The notes below the pieces were generated by a model. The model was not told where the DNA came from, did not search any database, and saw only the letters and a list, made by a program, of their open reading frames with translations. From Allobosea sp. UNC402CLCol (lineage in GTDB: Bacteria; Pseudomonadota; Alphaproteobacteria; Rhizobiales; Beijerinckiaceae), in contig NZ_JQJJ01000002.1 in assembly GCF_000745475.1 (NCBI RefSeq), forward strand, positions 44,352 to 108,351: DNA of 64,000 bases, given 5' to 3'. Numbering within the stretch: the stretch's first letter is position 1; each line of letters opens with the position of its first letter. Made by a program: the position numbers and the translations under genes. This document shows, piece after piece, positions 1-7,800 of this stretch.

Positions 1-106
1 CAACGCAGAGCGCGACATAGACCGCGAGCCGCTTGCCGCCCGGCCAGGTGAAGTCCGGCCGGTCGACGATCGGGGAGTAGGGGAAGCGTCCGGGGGTAGG
101 CAGCAT
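1..106 (-). CDS. Polysaccharide deacetylase-family protein, N-terminal fragment (cut by window edge)
   Basis: Only the first 35 codons are present, starting at ATG 106 and running off the left edge. The visible residues include RFPYSPIVDRPDF and WPGGKRLAVYVAL, the typical opening of PuuE/allantoinase-like polysaccharide deacetylases. The catalytic part lies outside the window. It starts 13 nt after the stop of the upstream binding-protein gene, so it is probably the last or next gene of the ribose-type ABC operon. Substrate unknown; the family call rests on the N-terminal motif only. Confidence 0.6.
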   Translation of the reverse strand, partial: MLPTPGRFPYSPIVDRPDFTWPGGKRLAVYVALCV

Positions 107-119
107 GAGCGTGCGTCCG

Positions 120-1076
120 TCAGGGGCGATAATCGGCCGGCGCGACGACCGAGGAGAGATCGACGGTCGCGACGTTCTCGCGCGTCACCAGCAGGGCCGG
201 CAGCACGACGCGGGCCTCGACCGGTTGCTTGGCTGCGGCCTTCAGCGCCTGCGCCATCGCGGCCTTGCCCTGGGCGACAACCTGCTGGATCGAGGTGCAG
301 GCGAGGTCGCCGTCCTTCAGCATCTGCTGGGCGGTTGGGCTGAAATTCGAGGCCGAGACCTTCACCGGCTTGCCTGCCGACTTGAAAGCCGAGACGACGC
401 CCGCGGCCATGTCATCGGTCGCCGCATAGATACCGGCGAGGTCGGGGAAGCGCTGCGTCCAGTCCTCGGCGGTGCCGAGCGCGGCATTGCGGTTGTCGGC
501 GAGGCGTGATTCCGCGACGATCTTGACGTCCGGCGCGGCTTTCGCCAGCGCCTCGCGGAAGCCTTTGGCGCGCAGGTCCGACCAGGCCTGGCCGGCGGGG
601 CCCGCCATCATCGCGATCGTGCCCTTGCCGCCGACCGCCTTGGCAAGGCATTCAGCCTGGAGCTTGCCCATGTCGGCATGGTCGGCGCTGACCAGCGAAG
701 CGAGCTTCGGCGTGTTCGGTGGCGAGGAGATGCCGACGACCGGGATGCCAGCCTCGATCGCGCGCTCGACGATCGGCTTCACCGCATCGCCATTGGTGGC
801 GCCGATCACGATCGCCGCGACCTTGCGCTGGATCAGGTCCTGCACCTGGGCGATCTGCTGCGAGGCGTTGGCGTCGCCGCCGGCATTGAGCTTCAGCACC
901 TTGGCGCCGCCCGCCTTCGCCTCGCTCTCCATGCCGTAGACGGCCGAGATCCAGAAGGAGGAGGCGAGGTTCGGCACGGCGATGCCGATCGTCTTCTCCT
1001 GGGCGAGGGCCGGCTGCGCCAGCGCGGCGGCAGCGATCGAGGCGAGCAGGAGGCTACGGCGGGACAGGAATGTCAT
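120..1076 (-). CDS. Sugar ABC transporter substrate-binding protein (ribose type)
   Basis: This 318-residue periplasmic binding protein has a signal peptide at residues 1-25 with a twin-arginine-like SRRSLLL stretch and cleavage near ALAQ. The mature part begins with KTIGIAVPNLASSFW, typical of the type I fold seen in ribose, xylose and galactofuranose binding proteins (Peripla_BP_4). Its ATG overlaps the permease stop by 4 bp (ATGA), so it is translationally coupled as the fourth gene of the operon. The ligand cannot be read from sequence. Binding protein last in the operon is less common than binding protein first. Confidence 0.9.
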   Translation of the reverse strand: MTFLSRRSLLLASIAAAALAQPALAQEKTIGIAVPNLASSFWISAVYGMESEAKAGGAKVLKLNAGGDANASQQIAQVQDLIQRKVAAIVIGATNGDAVKPIVERAIEAGIPVVGISSPPNTPKLASLVSADHADMGKLQAECLAKAVGGKGTIAMMAGPAGQAWSDLRAKGFREALAKAAPDVKIVAESRLADNRNAALGTAEDWTQRFPDLAGIYAATDDMAAGVVSAFKSAGKPVKVSASNFSPTAQQMLKDGDLACTSIQQVVAQGKAAMAQALKAAAKQPVEARVVLPALLVTRENVATVDLSSVVAPADYRP

Positions 1077-2038
1077 GGCGATACGTCCTTGGGCTGGCGG
1101 TTGCGGGTGAGAAGCGAGCGGAGGGCGGTATCCATCAGGCCGGAGCCGAGGATGACGAGGCCGACGGTGACCTGCGCCAGGAAGGGCGAGACACCGGTGA
1201 GGTTGAGCCCGGTCAGCACGACCTGGACAAAGAAGGCACCGGCCGCGACCGCGATGGCGTTGGCGACGCCACCCGACAAAGCGGTCCCGCCGATGATCGC
1301 CGCGGCGATCGCCTGCAGCTCCATGCCGGCGCCTTCGGTCGGCAGGCCGGCGCCGGCCCGGGCCGTCATCAGCGCGCCTGCCAGGCCGGCGAAGAGGCCG
1401 CAGAGCTGGTAGGCGCGGATCTGGAGGGCGCCGGCATCGGCGCCGACCAGGCCCACGGCTTCGGGATTGGCGCCTAGCATCAGGATGCGCTTGCCGAGCG
1501 TGGCATGGCCCAGGAGGAACTGGGCGCCGAGGACGCAGGCAAGGGCGAGCCAGGCGAAGGGTGGCAGTCCGAGCGCGGGATCGAAGGCGAGGCTGGTGGC
1601 ATGGCCGGCCTCGGCGAGCGGCACGGCCTGGCCATCATCGCTGACCAGCAAGGCGACGCCCTTCAGCGCGACGAGTGAGCCGAGCGTCGCGACGATGGGC
1701 TGGAGGGCAAGGCGGCCGACGAGCCAGCCATTCAGCGTGCCGCAGGCCAGGCCGACCAGTGGGGCGACAATCAGACCCGCCAGCCCGAAGCTGTTGGCCG
1801 CCATGGCGGCGAGCGTTCCCGCGAGCGCCGCGATCGCGCCGACCGAGATGTCGAAGCCGCGAGCGGCAAGGGCGAACATCTGGCCGGTTGCGAGCAGGAC
1901 GAGGACCCAGGCCTGGCCGGCGATGCTGGCGGCATTGCCGAGCGAGAGGAAGCCGGGTGCGATCGCGCCGAAGATCAGGCTGGCGGCGAGGATGCCGGCA
2001 GGGGCGACCAGGAGGCGGGGAGCGATGATCTGGTTCAT
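1073..2038 (-). CDS. ABC transporter permease (RbsC type)
   Basis: A 321-residue hydrophobic permease starting at MNQIIAPRLL (ATG at 2038), overlapping the stop of the upstream permease by 4 bp. An upstream extension of the reading frame is out of register with the real upstream gene and is not coding. It has many predicted membrane segments and the family motif around ARGFDISVGAIAALAG, which matches BPD_transp_2 permeases of ribose/xylose importers. It is one half of a heteromeric membrane pore with the gene at 2035-3036. Confidence 0.9.
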   Translation of the reverse strand: MNQIIAPRLLVAPAGILAASLIFGAIAPGFLSLGNAASIAGQAWVLVLLATGQMFALAARGFDISVGAIAALAGTLAAMAANSFGLAGLIVAPLVGLACGTLNGWLVGRLALQPIVATLGSLVALKGVALLVSDDGQAVPLAEAGHATSLAFDPALGLPPFAWLALACVLGAQFLLGHATLGKRILMLGANPEAVGLVGADAGALQIRAYQLCGLFAGLAGALMTARAGAGLPTEGAGMELQAIAAAIIGGTALSGGVANAIAVAAGAFFVQVVLTGLNLTGVSPFLAQVTVGLVILGSGLMDTALRSLLTRNRQPKDVSP

Positions 2039-3036
2039 CCGCGCCTCCCGGCGGTCAGCACGCGGACCGCGTTGCCGAGGAAGGCCCAGTCGCGCTGGAG
2101 CAAAACGGCGCCGATGACGAGTATGCCGAGCAGGATGAGCTGGTAGGCCGTCGGCAGGTTGAGCAGCACCACGATGTTGTTGAGCATGGCGACGATCAGC
2201 ACGCCGCAGGCGACCTGCAGGACATTGCCGCGCCCGCCGCCGAGCGGCAGCCCGCCGACGGCGCAGGCGGCGATGGTCTCGAAGGGCAGGTTCGGCGCGA
2301 GCATGGGCTGGCCCGAGGCGACGCGGCTGGTCAGGATCACGGCGCCGAGCGCGCAGAACAGGCCGGCCACGGCATAACCGGCAAAGACGAGGCGAGGCAC
2401 GGACAGTCCGGCGAGCCTGGCGGCCGTCGCATTGGCGCCGACCAGATACCAGCCGCGCCCCAGCCGGGTCTCCGCCAGCAGCAGATGCAGTGCGGCGAAG
2501 GCGATGGCGGCACACAGGATCGGCACGGGGATGCCGAAGACACGGCCGCGGGCTGGGAAGGAGAAGGCGTTCGAGGGCGGCGCATCGATCGGCAGCCCGC
2601 CGGCGAGCCAGGCAGCGAGGCCCGAGGCGATCATCAGCATGCCCAGCGTCGCGATCACCGGCGGCACGGAAAAGCGGGCGACGAGCAGGCCGTTGATCAT
2701 CCCGATCGCGACGATCAGCAGGCTGCCGAGGAGGAAGGCACCGACGACGCCGATTGTCGGCAGGGCCATGACGATGACGACGCTCGCCAGCGCCGCGGAG
2801 GCGCCGAAGGAGAACTCGATGCCGGCGAGGATGACGACGATAGCCTGGCCGCAGGCGACGATGCCGAGGATCGCAGCGATGCGCAGGACGTTCTCGACAT
2901 TGCCGAGCGTGCCGAAGCGCGGCACCGCGAGGGCCGCCAGCCCGAAGAGCAGCGCCGCCACGATCAGAATGGCGGGCGGGCGCAGGAAGGCGGGCATGCC
3001 GGACGGGCCCCGGTCGCCGAGAGGGAAACTGCTCAT
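2035..3036 (-). CDS. ABC transporter permease (RbsC type)
   Basis: A 333-residue inner-membrane permease paralogous to the next gene in the operon. The conserved region around VVILAGIEFSFGASAALAS corresponds to the usual GxxDLSVG motif of ribose-type permeases, with E replacing D, and a second region near GLPLGGGRGN corresponds to the family's GG-rich loop. Start and stop both overlap neighbours by 4 bp (ATGA), so the ATPase, two permeases and binding protein are expected from one transcript. Confidence 0.9.
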   Translation of the reverse strand: MSSFPLGDRGPSGMPAFLRPPAILIVAALLFGLAALAVPRFGTLGNVENVLRIAAILGIVACGQAIVVILAGIEFSFGASAALASVVIVMALPTIGVVGAFLLGSLLIVAIGMINGLLVARFSVPPVIATLGMLMIASGLAAWLAGGLPIDAPPSNAFSFPARGRVFGIPVPILCAAIAFAALHLLLAETRLGRGWYLVGANATAARLAGLSVPRLVFAGYAVAGLFCALGAVILTSRVASGQPMLAPNLPFETIAACAVGGLPLGGGRGNVLQVACGVLIVAMLNNIVVLLNLPTAYQLILLGILVIGAVLLQRDWAFLGNAVRVLTAGRRG

Positions 3037-4535
3037 GCGGCGGCCTTTCCGGCGAGCGCGGCCATGATCGTCTCGGTCGAGGTGTCGCCGGGCAATTCCT
3101 TGGCAATCACCCCGTCGCGGACCACGAGGTAACGGTCGCAGAGCGCGGTCAGCTCATCGAGATCGCTCGATGTGATCAGGACAGCGACGCCGCTGCGGGC
3201 CATCTCAATGACGGCGCGATGGATCATGGCGCGGGCGGCGACATCGACACCGCGCGTCGGCTCGAGCAGGACCAGCGCCCGCAGGTCCGGCAGCGCAAGG
3301 CAACGCGCGATCAGCAGCTTCTGCTGATTGCCGCCGCTGAAGCTTGCGGCCTCGGCATCAGGACGGGCCGGATGAAGGTGCAGGCGGCGCAGCAGCGGCT
3401 CGATCGCCGTGCGTTCGCGTGCCTTGCCGAGAAGGCCGCGGGCGGAGAAACGCGACAGGGCGCTGGCGGAGGCGTTGCCGATCGCGCTGACCGGGGGAAA
3501 CAGCCCCTCGGCATGGCGGTCGGCCGGGACATAGGCGACGCCGAGCCGGACGGCTTCACGCCGGTCTCCAAGCGCGAAGCGCCGCTCGCCGACGGCGATC
3601 TCGCCTGTGCCGGGCGCGGCGCCGGCCATGGTGGCGGCGATGGCAAGCGCTCCGGAGCCGACCAGTCCGGCAAGGCCGACGATTTCGCCGGCACGCACCG
3701 AGAGATCGAGGCTGTGGCCGGTCGCCATGCGCACATTGACTGCAGTCAGGACAGGCTCCGTCCGGGCGCTGCCGGAACGATGCTCGTGCTCGATGTGCAT
3801 GCCCAGCATCGCCTTGACCAGCGTGGCGCTGTCATGCCGGCCGATCGGGGCGGCGTCGATTACGGTCGCGCCGTCGCGCAGCACCGTGACCTCGTCGGCG
3901 AGACGCTCGATCTCGTCGAATTTGTGCGAGATGAAAAGGACGGCTGCACCCTGCGTGCAGAGGTCGCGGACCACGGCGAAGAGCCGGTCGGCCTCTGCGC
4001 CGTTCAGCGCTGCGGTAGGTTCGTCGAGGACCAGGATCCGGCAATTCCGACCGACGCCGCGGGCGATTTCGAGCAATTGGCGTTCGCCGAGCGAGAGCGA
4101 CGAAACCGGGCGATCGAGATCGAGGTCGAGCCCGACCCGGGCGAGCCACGCCTTGGCCTCGTCGCGCGGCACCAGTGCCCTGCCGCTGAGGCCGGCCTGG
4201 CCGGCGGCGAGCTGGAAGGCAGAGAGATTGTCGAGGACGGAGAGCTCGGGAAACAGGCTGAGATGCTGGTAGATCGGTACGATCCCAGCGGCGATCGCCT
4301 CGGCCACCGAGTGGAAGGCGACCGGCTTCCCACCAAGGGAGAGGCTGCCGCTGTCAGGTTTCACCGCGCCGACGATGATCTTGACCAAGGTCGACTTGCC
4401 AGCGCCGTTCTCGCCGAGGAGTGCATGGACGCGACCGGCGCGCAGCGTGAGATCAGTGCTGCGCAGCGCACAGGTCGCGCCATAGCGTTTGGCGATGTCG
4501 CGCATGGCGAGCGCGATCGCTGGCTCGATCGTCAT
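3033..4535 (-). CDS. Sugar ABC transporter ATP-binding protein (RbsA/XylG type)
   Basis: A double-cassette ATPase of about 500 residues. The first half has Walker A GENGAGKST, signature LSLGERQ and Walker B LVLDEPTAAL. The second half has the degenerate P-loop typical of the family and signature FSGGNQQK. I chose ATG 4535 (MTIEPAIALAMRD) because a GGGGAA ribosome site sits just upstream; an in-frame GTG at 4577 lacks one. It is first in the operon, transcribed away from the LysR gene, and energises import of an unidentified sugar-like molecule. Confidence 0.92.
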   Translation of the reverse strand: MTIEPAIALAMRDIAKRYGATCALRSTDLTLRAGRVHALLGENGAGKSTLVKIIVGAVKPDSGSLSLGGKPVAFHSVAEAIAAGIVPIYQHLSLFPELSVLDNLSAFQLAAGQAGLSGRALVPRDEAKAWLARVGLDLDLDRPVSSLSLGERQLLEIARGVGRNCRILVLDEPTAALNGAEADRLFAVVRDLCTQGAAVLFISHKFDEIERLADEVTVLRDGATVIDAAPIGRHDSATLVKAMLGMHIEHEHRSGSARTEPVLTAVNVRMATGHSLDLSVRAGEIVGLAGLVGSGALAIAATMAGAAPGTGEIAVGERRFALGDRREAVRLGVAYVPADRHAEGLFPPVSAIGNASASALSRFSARGLLGKARERTAIEPLLRRLHLHPARPDAEAASFSGGNQQKLLIARCLALPDLRALVLLEPTRGVDVAARAMIHRAVIEMARSGVAVLITSSDLDELTALCDRYLVVRDGVIAKELPGDTSTETIMAALAGKAAA

Positions 4536-4634
4536 CGGCAATTCCCCATTCACCTGAAGCGGGCCTTTCGGCTGCACCGGTGTTGTCGTGACGATGGGAC
4601 TGCCGCTCGATCGTCACAAACGAATTGTTCGGCG

Positions 4635-4663
4635 CTCATGCATGATCTACTCTCATGCATGAG
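4635..4663. promoter_or_regulatory. Paired TCATGCATGA palindromes, candidate LysR operator
   Basis: Two copies of the perfect palindrome TCATGCATGA lie 17 nt apart between the divergent ABC operon and LysR gene, and a third ATGCATG overlaps the lysR start codon. The spacing and location fit a LysR-type autoregulatory and activator site. No experiment supports this. Confidence 0.5.
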
Positions 4664-4674
4664 TGAGGTGATGC

Positions 4675-5658
4675 ATGCGAAAGAGGCGACTGCCGCCGTT
4701 GAATGCGCTGCGGGGCTTTGACGCCGCTGCGCGGCACCTCTCCTTCACCAAAGCGGCCCAGGAACTAAACCTGACGCAGGGCGCGGTCAGCCGGCAGGTC
4801 AGGGAACTCGAGCTCCATCTCGGGCAGGAGCTTTTTCACCGCCTGACCCGCAGGATCGAGCTCACCGCCGAGGGTGAGCAGTTCTTCCAGAGCGTGGAAA
4901 GCATGCTCGACGAGCTCGAGCGCGCCGCCGGCCGTTTCACCCGCCGCCGCGACCGAGCGACGTTGACGGTGTCCGTCCTGCCGACGATCGCCTCGGTCTG
5001 GCTGATGCCGCGGCTCCATCACTTCACCAGCCAGCACCCGGAGATCGAGCTGCGCGTCGTCTCGTCGATCGAGCCGGCCGACCTGCTCGCGCACGACGCG
5101 GATGTCGCGATCCGAGTCGGCCGCCTGCCGGGTCGGCACTATGAGCGCAACCAACCGCGCATTGAATTGTCGATGCTGACGCGTTGGGACGGGGTCCATG
5201 CCGACGAACTCTTCCCGGATCGGCTCGTGCCGGTCTGTTCACCGGGCCTGATCGGCGAAACAGAGATCACTCCGGCCGATCTGGTGCGCTGGCCGCTGAT
5301 CCATACTTCGACGCGCCGCCATGCCTGGCCGGATTGGCTCAAGGCCCATGGCGTCCGCGCAGCGGTCGAGATCGAGCAGACGCTGCAGTTCGGACATTTC
5401 TTCATGTCGCTGGATGCGGCACGGCAGGGCCGCGGCATCGCGCTCGTGCCCGACATCGTGCTGGCGCATCCGGACGGGATGCGGGGGCTCGTCATGCCGG
5501 TGGCCGGCGATCTCGAAAGCGCAGGCGAGTACTATCTGCTGATCCACGAGACACGGCTGGATGAGCGCCACGTTCAACAGTTCCGCTCCTGGGCGCTCGC
5601 CGAGGCCTTCCGGGCGCGGGAGGCGCTGCCAGCGATGATGCATGAGCCAGCCTCATAG
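4675..5658 (+). CDS. LysR-family transcriptional regulator (GcvA-like)
   Basis: A 327-residue LysR regulator. The N-terminal winged helix-turn-helix (residues about 8-65) contains the typical FTKAAQELNLTQGAVSRQ recognition region. The rest is a periplasmic-binding-like effector domain. PPLNALRGFDAAARHLSF is the usual opening of the GcvA/AmpR branch. A GAGG ribosome site lies 6 nt upstream of ATG 4675. It is transcribed divergently from the ribose-type ABC operon and is the likely local regulator of it, of the exported RidA gene downstream, or both. Confidence 0.92.
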   Translation: MRKRRLPPLNALRGFDAAARHLSFTKAAQELNLTQGAVSRQVRELELHLGQELFHRLTRRIELTAEGEQFFQSVESMLDELERAAGRFTRRRDRATLTVSVLPTIASVWLMPRLHHFTSQHPEIELRVVSSIEPADLLAHDADVAIRVGRLPGRHYERNQPRIELSMLTRWDGVHADELFPDRLVPVCSPGLIGETEITPADLVRWPLIHTSTRRHAWPDWLKAHGVRAAVEIEQTLQFGHFFMSLDAARQGRGIALVPDIVLAHPDGMRGLVMPVAGDLESAGEYYLLIHETRLDERHVQQFRSWALAEAFRAREALPAMMHEPAS

Positions 5659-5733
5659 ATAAGCGGCTATTTTTTCGATTGTGAACCGGCTCTGCTTCGG
5701 TGCTGCTTCAGGCAACGAAACGAGGGGACAATC

Positions 5734-6240
5734 ATGCCGGGCTTCAAGGCTTTCGCCGTCGTATGGCTGTTGACAGGAACACAGGTTGCCATGAGTGCCG
5801 ATATCGAACGTTTCCGGTTGGATGACGCATCGCCGTACAAGAACCAGTTCCTGGAATCGCTGCTGGTTCCCTCGGGGACCGATCTTCTGATGCTGAGCGG
5901 CGTGACTCCGCCGATCGTCGACGCGACGGTTCCAGATGACACCGTCGCCGCCTACGGCGACACCGAGACGCAGACGCGAGAGATACTCAAAGACATCGCT
6001 ACCACGCTCGCCAAGCGCGGATTTGCGATGAGCGATGTCGTCAAGATGCAGGCTTTCCTCGTCGGCGATCCTGCGAAAGGCGGCAAAGCCGATTTTCAGG
6101 CCTTCTCGAAAGCCTATCTCGAATTCTTTGGCACATCCCAGAACCCCAATATTCCGGTCCGCACACGTGCCCAGGTCACCAGCCTTGTCTGGCCGGGCTG
6201 GCTCGTGGAAATTGAGGTCATCGCGGCAAAGCGGCGCTGA
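5734..6240 (+). CDS. Exported RidA/YjgF-family protein
   Basis: A 168-residue protein with a hydrophobic N-terminal signal (residues 1-22, cleavage near AMSA) followed by a RidA-type domain. Classical RidA proteins are cytoplasmic, hydrolyse reactive enamines/imines and are about 130 residues long. The extra leader here predicts a periplasmic location. The C-terminal region VPVRTRAQV-like (seen as IPVRTRAQVTSLVWPGWLVEIEVIA) matches the conserved RidA end. It has a strong GAGGGG ribosome site and is co-directional with the LysR gene 75 nt upstream. Its substrate is not evident. Confidence 0.85.
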   Translation: MPGFKAFAVVWLLTGTQVAMSADIERFRLDDASPYKNQFLESLLVPSGTDLLMLSGVTPPIVDATVPDDTVAAYGDTETQTREILKDIATTLAKRGFAMSDVVKMQAFLVGDPAKGGKADFQAFSKAYLEFFGTSQNPNIPVRTRAQVTSLVWPGWLVEIEVIAAKRR

Positions 6241-6367
6241 CTTCACGAGGGCAGAGTCCGGGACATCTGGCAAGATCGGGCCCATGACCTGTTGCCTGAT
6301 CTGCCGAGTCCGAGGTTTGCAAGGGATCAGATGTGCGAGGCTCCCCATTGACCCCTCAGATAGTCGA

Positions 6368-6541
6368 TTAGGTGCCGGCTCCCCGGCAAGCTTCGACTGA
6401 AGAGATTTGGCCGCGATCGATCTGCGGCTGTGGGATGAAGTCAGCGCGAAGCCATGTGTCGAAGGTATCGACGCTGATCATCAGCATCTCAGCGGCCGTC
6501 TTTCGATCGACGAAGACGCGCTGAACCTGAGCGCGCGCCAT
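6368..6541 (-). pseudogene. Excisionase/helix-turn-helix remnant, truncated
   Basis: A 57-residue frame with FVDRKTAAEMLMISVDTFDTW, the typical start of excisionase-like HTH proteins that sit beside integrases in Hyphomicrobiales mobile elements. It ends abruptly after about 45 conserved residues and no integrase follows. It starts 2 nt after the stop of the small upstream gene, an arrangement that looks like a surviving piece of an integration module. Confidence 0.5.
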
Positions 6542-6543
6542 GG

Positions 6544-6804
6544 CTATGCCCTCCTCAGCGCGTTGCCGGAGGAGACCATGCGAAAGCCGGCCTCGAACTC
6601 GAGATCGACGCTGTTCATCGTGCCGCGCGCGAAGACCCAACAGCGCTGGCCTTTGCGGCCGTGGTGGTCCCAGCGATACCGATAGACCTGAGCTGATTGG
6701 CTGCCGACGCTCTGCCCGGGGGTGACGGCGCCATGGGAACAGGCCAGGACGCTGCAACGTCCGCTCCCAAATGGGTCGCTCGACATCGTAGCGCGCGGCG
6801 TCAA
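6544..6804 (-). CDS. Small conserved hypothetical of an integration module
   Basis: The conserved part is the last 55 residues (YRYRWDHHGRKGQRCWVF, then RGTMNSVDLEF and RMVSSGNALRR), which resembles small basic proteins encoded just before excisionase-like genes in rhizobial genomic islands. This comparison is from memory. The first 30 residues look non-conserved and no ATG is available closer to the conserved part, so the 5' end may be rearranged. Function unknown. Confidence 0.45.
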   Translation of the reverse strand: MTPRATMSSDPFGSGRCSVLACSHGAVTPGQSVGSQSAQVYRYRWDHHGRKGQRCWVFARGTMNSVDLEFEAGFRMVSSGNALRRA

Positions 6805-6923
6805 GCAGGATGGCCCAGGCGAGGTGCTGCCCCCCCGCAGTCGCCCCGCCTCAGCAAGGCGACCTGTTCTGAACGTCAGAAATCAAAGCTGGGTTTTGCA
6901 GATCTATTGCCAAATGAAAACTC

Positions 6924-6929
6924 TATAAT
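6924..6929 (+). promoter_or_regulatory. Candidate -10 box (TATAAT) for the MucR-type gene
   Basis: A perfect TATAAT stands in an unusually A+T-rich stretch 48 nt before the MucR start. No good -35 hexamer is seen at standard spacing, so this is only a candidate. Confidence 0.3.
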
Positions 6930-6976
6930 AAAAGGAGCGAAGCGTAAGCTCTCTGCAATGCCCACGGAGTTTGGAA

Positions 6977-7426
6977 ATGTCGGAAAACAACGAAGCGCTC
7001 GTCGACTTGGTCGCGCATATCGTTTCGGCATTCGTCGGGCACAATAGCGTGCCGATGGCCGAGCTTCCGGCGTTGATTGCTAGCACGCACGCAGCGCTCA
7101 CTGGGCTTGGTCAGGCTCCGGCGTCGGCTCCCGAAGAAAAGGCGACCCCGGCCGTATCAATCAAGAAATCCATTACGTCCGATTTCCTGATTTGCCTGGA
7201 AGACGGCAAGAAGTTTAAATCGCTTAAGCGTCACCTTCGTACAGCGTTCGACATGACGCCCGATCAGTACCGCGTGAAGTGGAATCTGCCTCCGGACTAT
7301 CCGATGGTCGCGCCGAACTACGCTGAGGCCCGCTCTAATCTGGCCAAGTCCCTGGGCCTAGGCCTGCAGCGTCGGAAGACGGTGCCGGCGGCTCCGAAGC
7401 GTGATCGGGCCAAGGCTTCAGCCTGA
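6977..7426 (+). CDS. Ros/MucR-family transcriptional regulator with altered zinc site
   Basis: A 149-residue regulator with the family core CLEDGKKFKSLKRHL and DMTPDQYRVKWNLPPDYP. MucR proteins are H-NS-like repressors of exopolysaccharide, motility and host-interaction genes. The usual finger has a Cys, a second Cys or Asp, and two His residues. Here the first His (KRHL) is present, but the position of the second (normally in a THY/THH context) reads RTAFD. Some family members are known to fold without zinc. Start at ATG 6977 follows GGAG by 7 nt. Confidence 0.88.
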   Translation: MSENNEALVDLVAHIVSAFVGHNSVPMAELPALIASTHAALTGLGQAPASAPEEKATPAVSIKKSITSDFLICLEDGKKFKSLKRHLRTAFDMTPDQYRVKWNLPPDYPMVAPNYAEARSNLAKSLGLGLQRRKTVPAAPKRDRAKASA

Positions 7427-7630
7427 GTCATTTCGGCCGGCGCGAAGGTCAAGCCTCGCGTTGTCCGCCCTCGGCCGGCAATAAGCGAGTTGTAGATGGG
7501 CCATTGGGAGCAGATCGGCCGAGACAATGCCGAGGGGAGGGCGCGCAGGGCGGCCCTGCCTCGCTGGCGCCGGGCTTTGGGCAATCAGGGAAGGGCGGCC
7601 CTTGTGGCAGCGGCATGGATCGTGATGGCC

Positions 7631-7800
7631 GCTTCGCTGCTCAGGCTCTTCGAGATTGTCTAGAAGCCATCGTCTTAGGCCGCCGGTCTTTCGCTGAAGC
7701 GGTGATCGTTCCCCGCGCCACACGGCATCGGCTGTCAGATGTGGTCCCTTACCATATTCGGCCTTGTAGCCGAGATCAGCGCTTCCCCTGCATGCGGACC
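7631..7800 (-). pseudogene. Nudix hydrolase remnant with central deletion
   Basis: This stretch aligns with the two ends of the intact Nudix gene at 9030-9518. The part at 7690-7800 encodes, with defects, the N-terminal motif YKAEYGKGPHLTADAV, and 7631-7685 matches the DNA around the 3' end. Roughly 360 nt of the middle, including the Nudix box, is missing. It overlaps the 3' end of the acyltransferase gene in a different frame. Confidence 0.7.

Noticed and set aside
3219..4721. 500-codon open frame antisense to the ABC ATPase gene
   Set aside because: High-GC shadow of the minus-strand gene; no family resemblance, and the ATPase on the other strand has all expected motifs.
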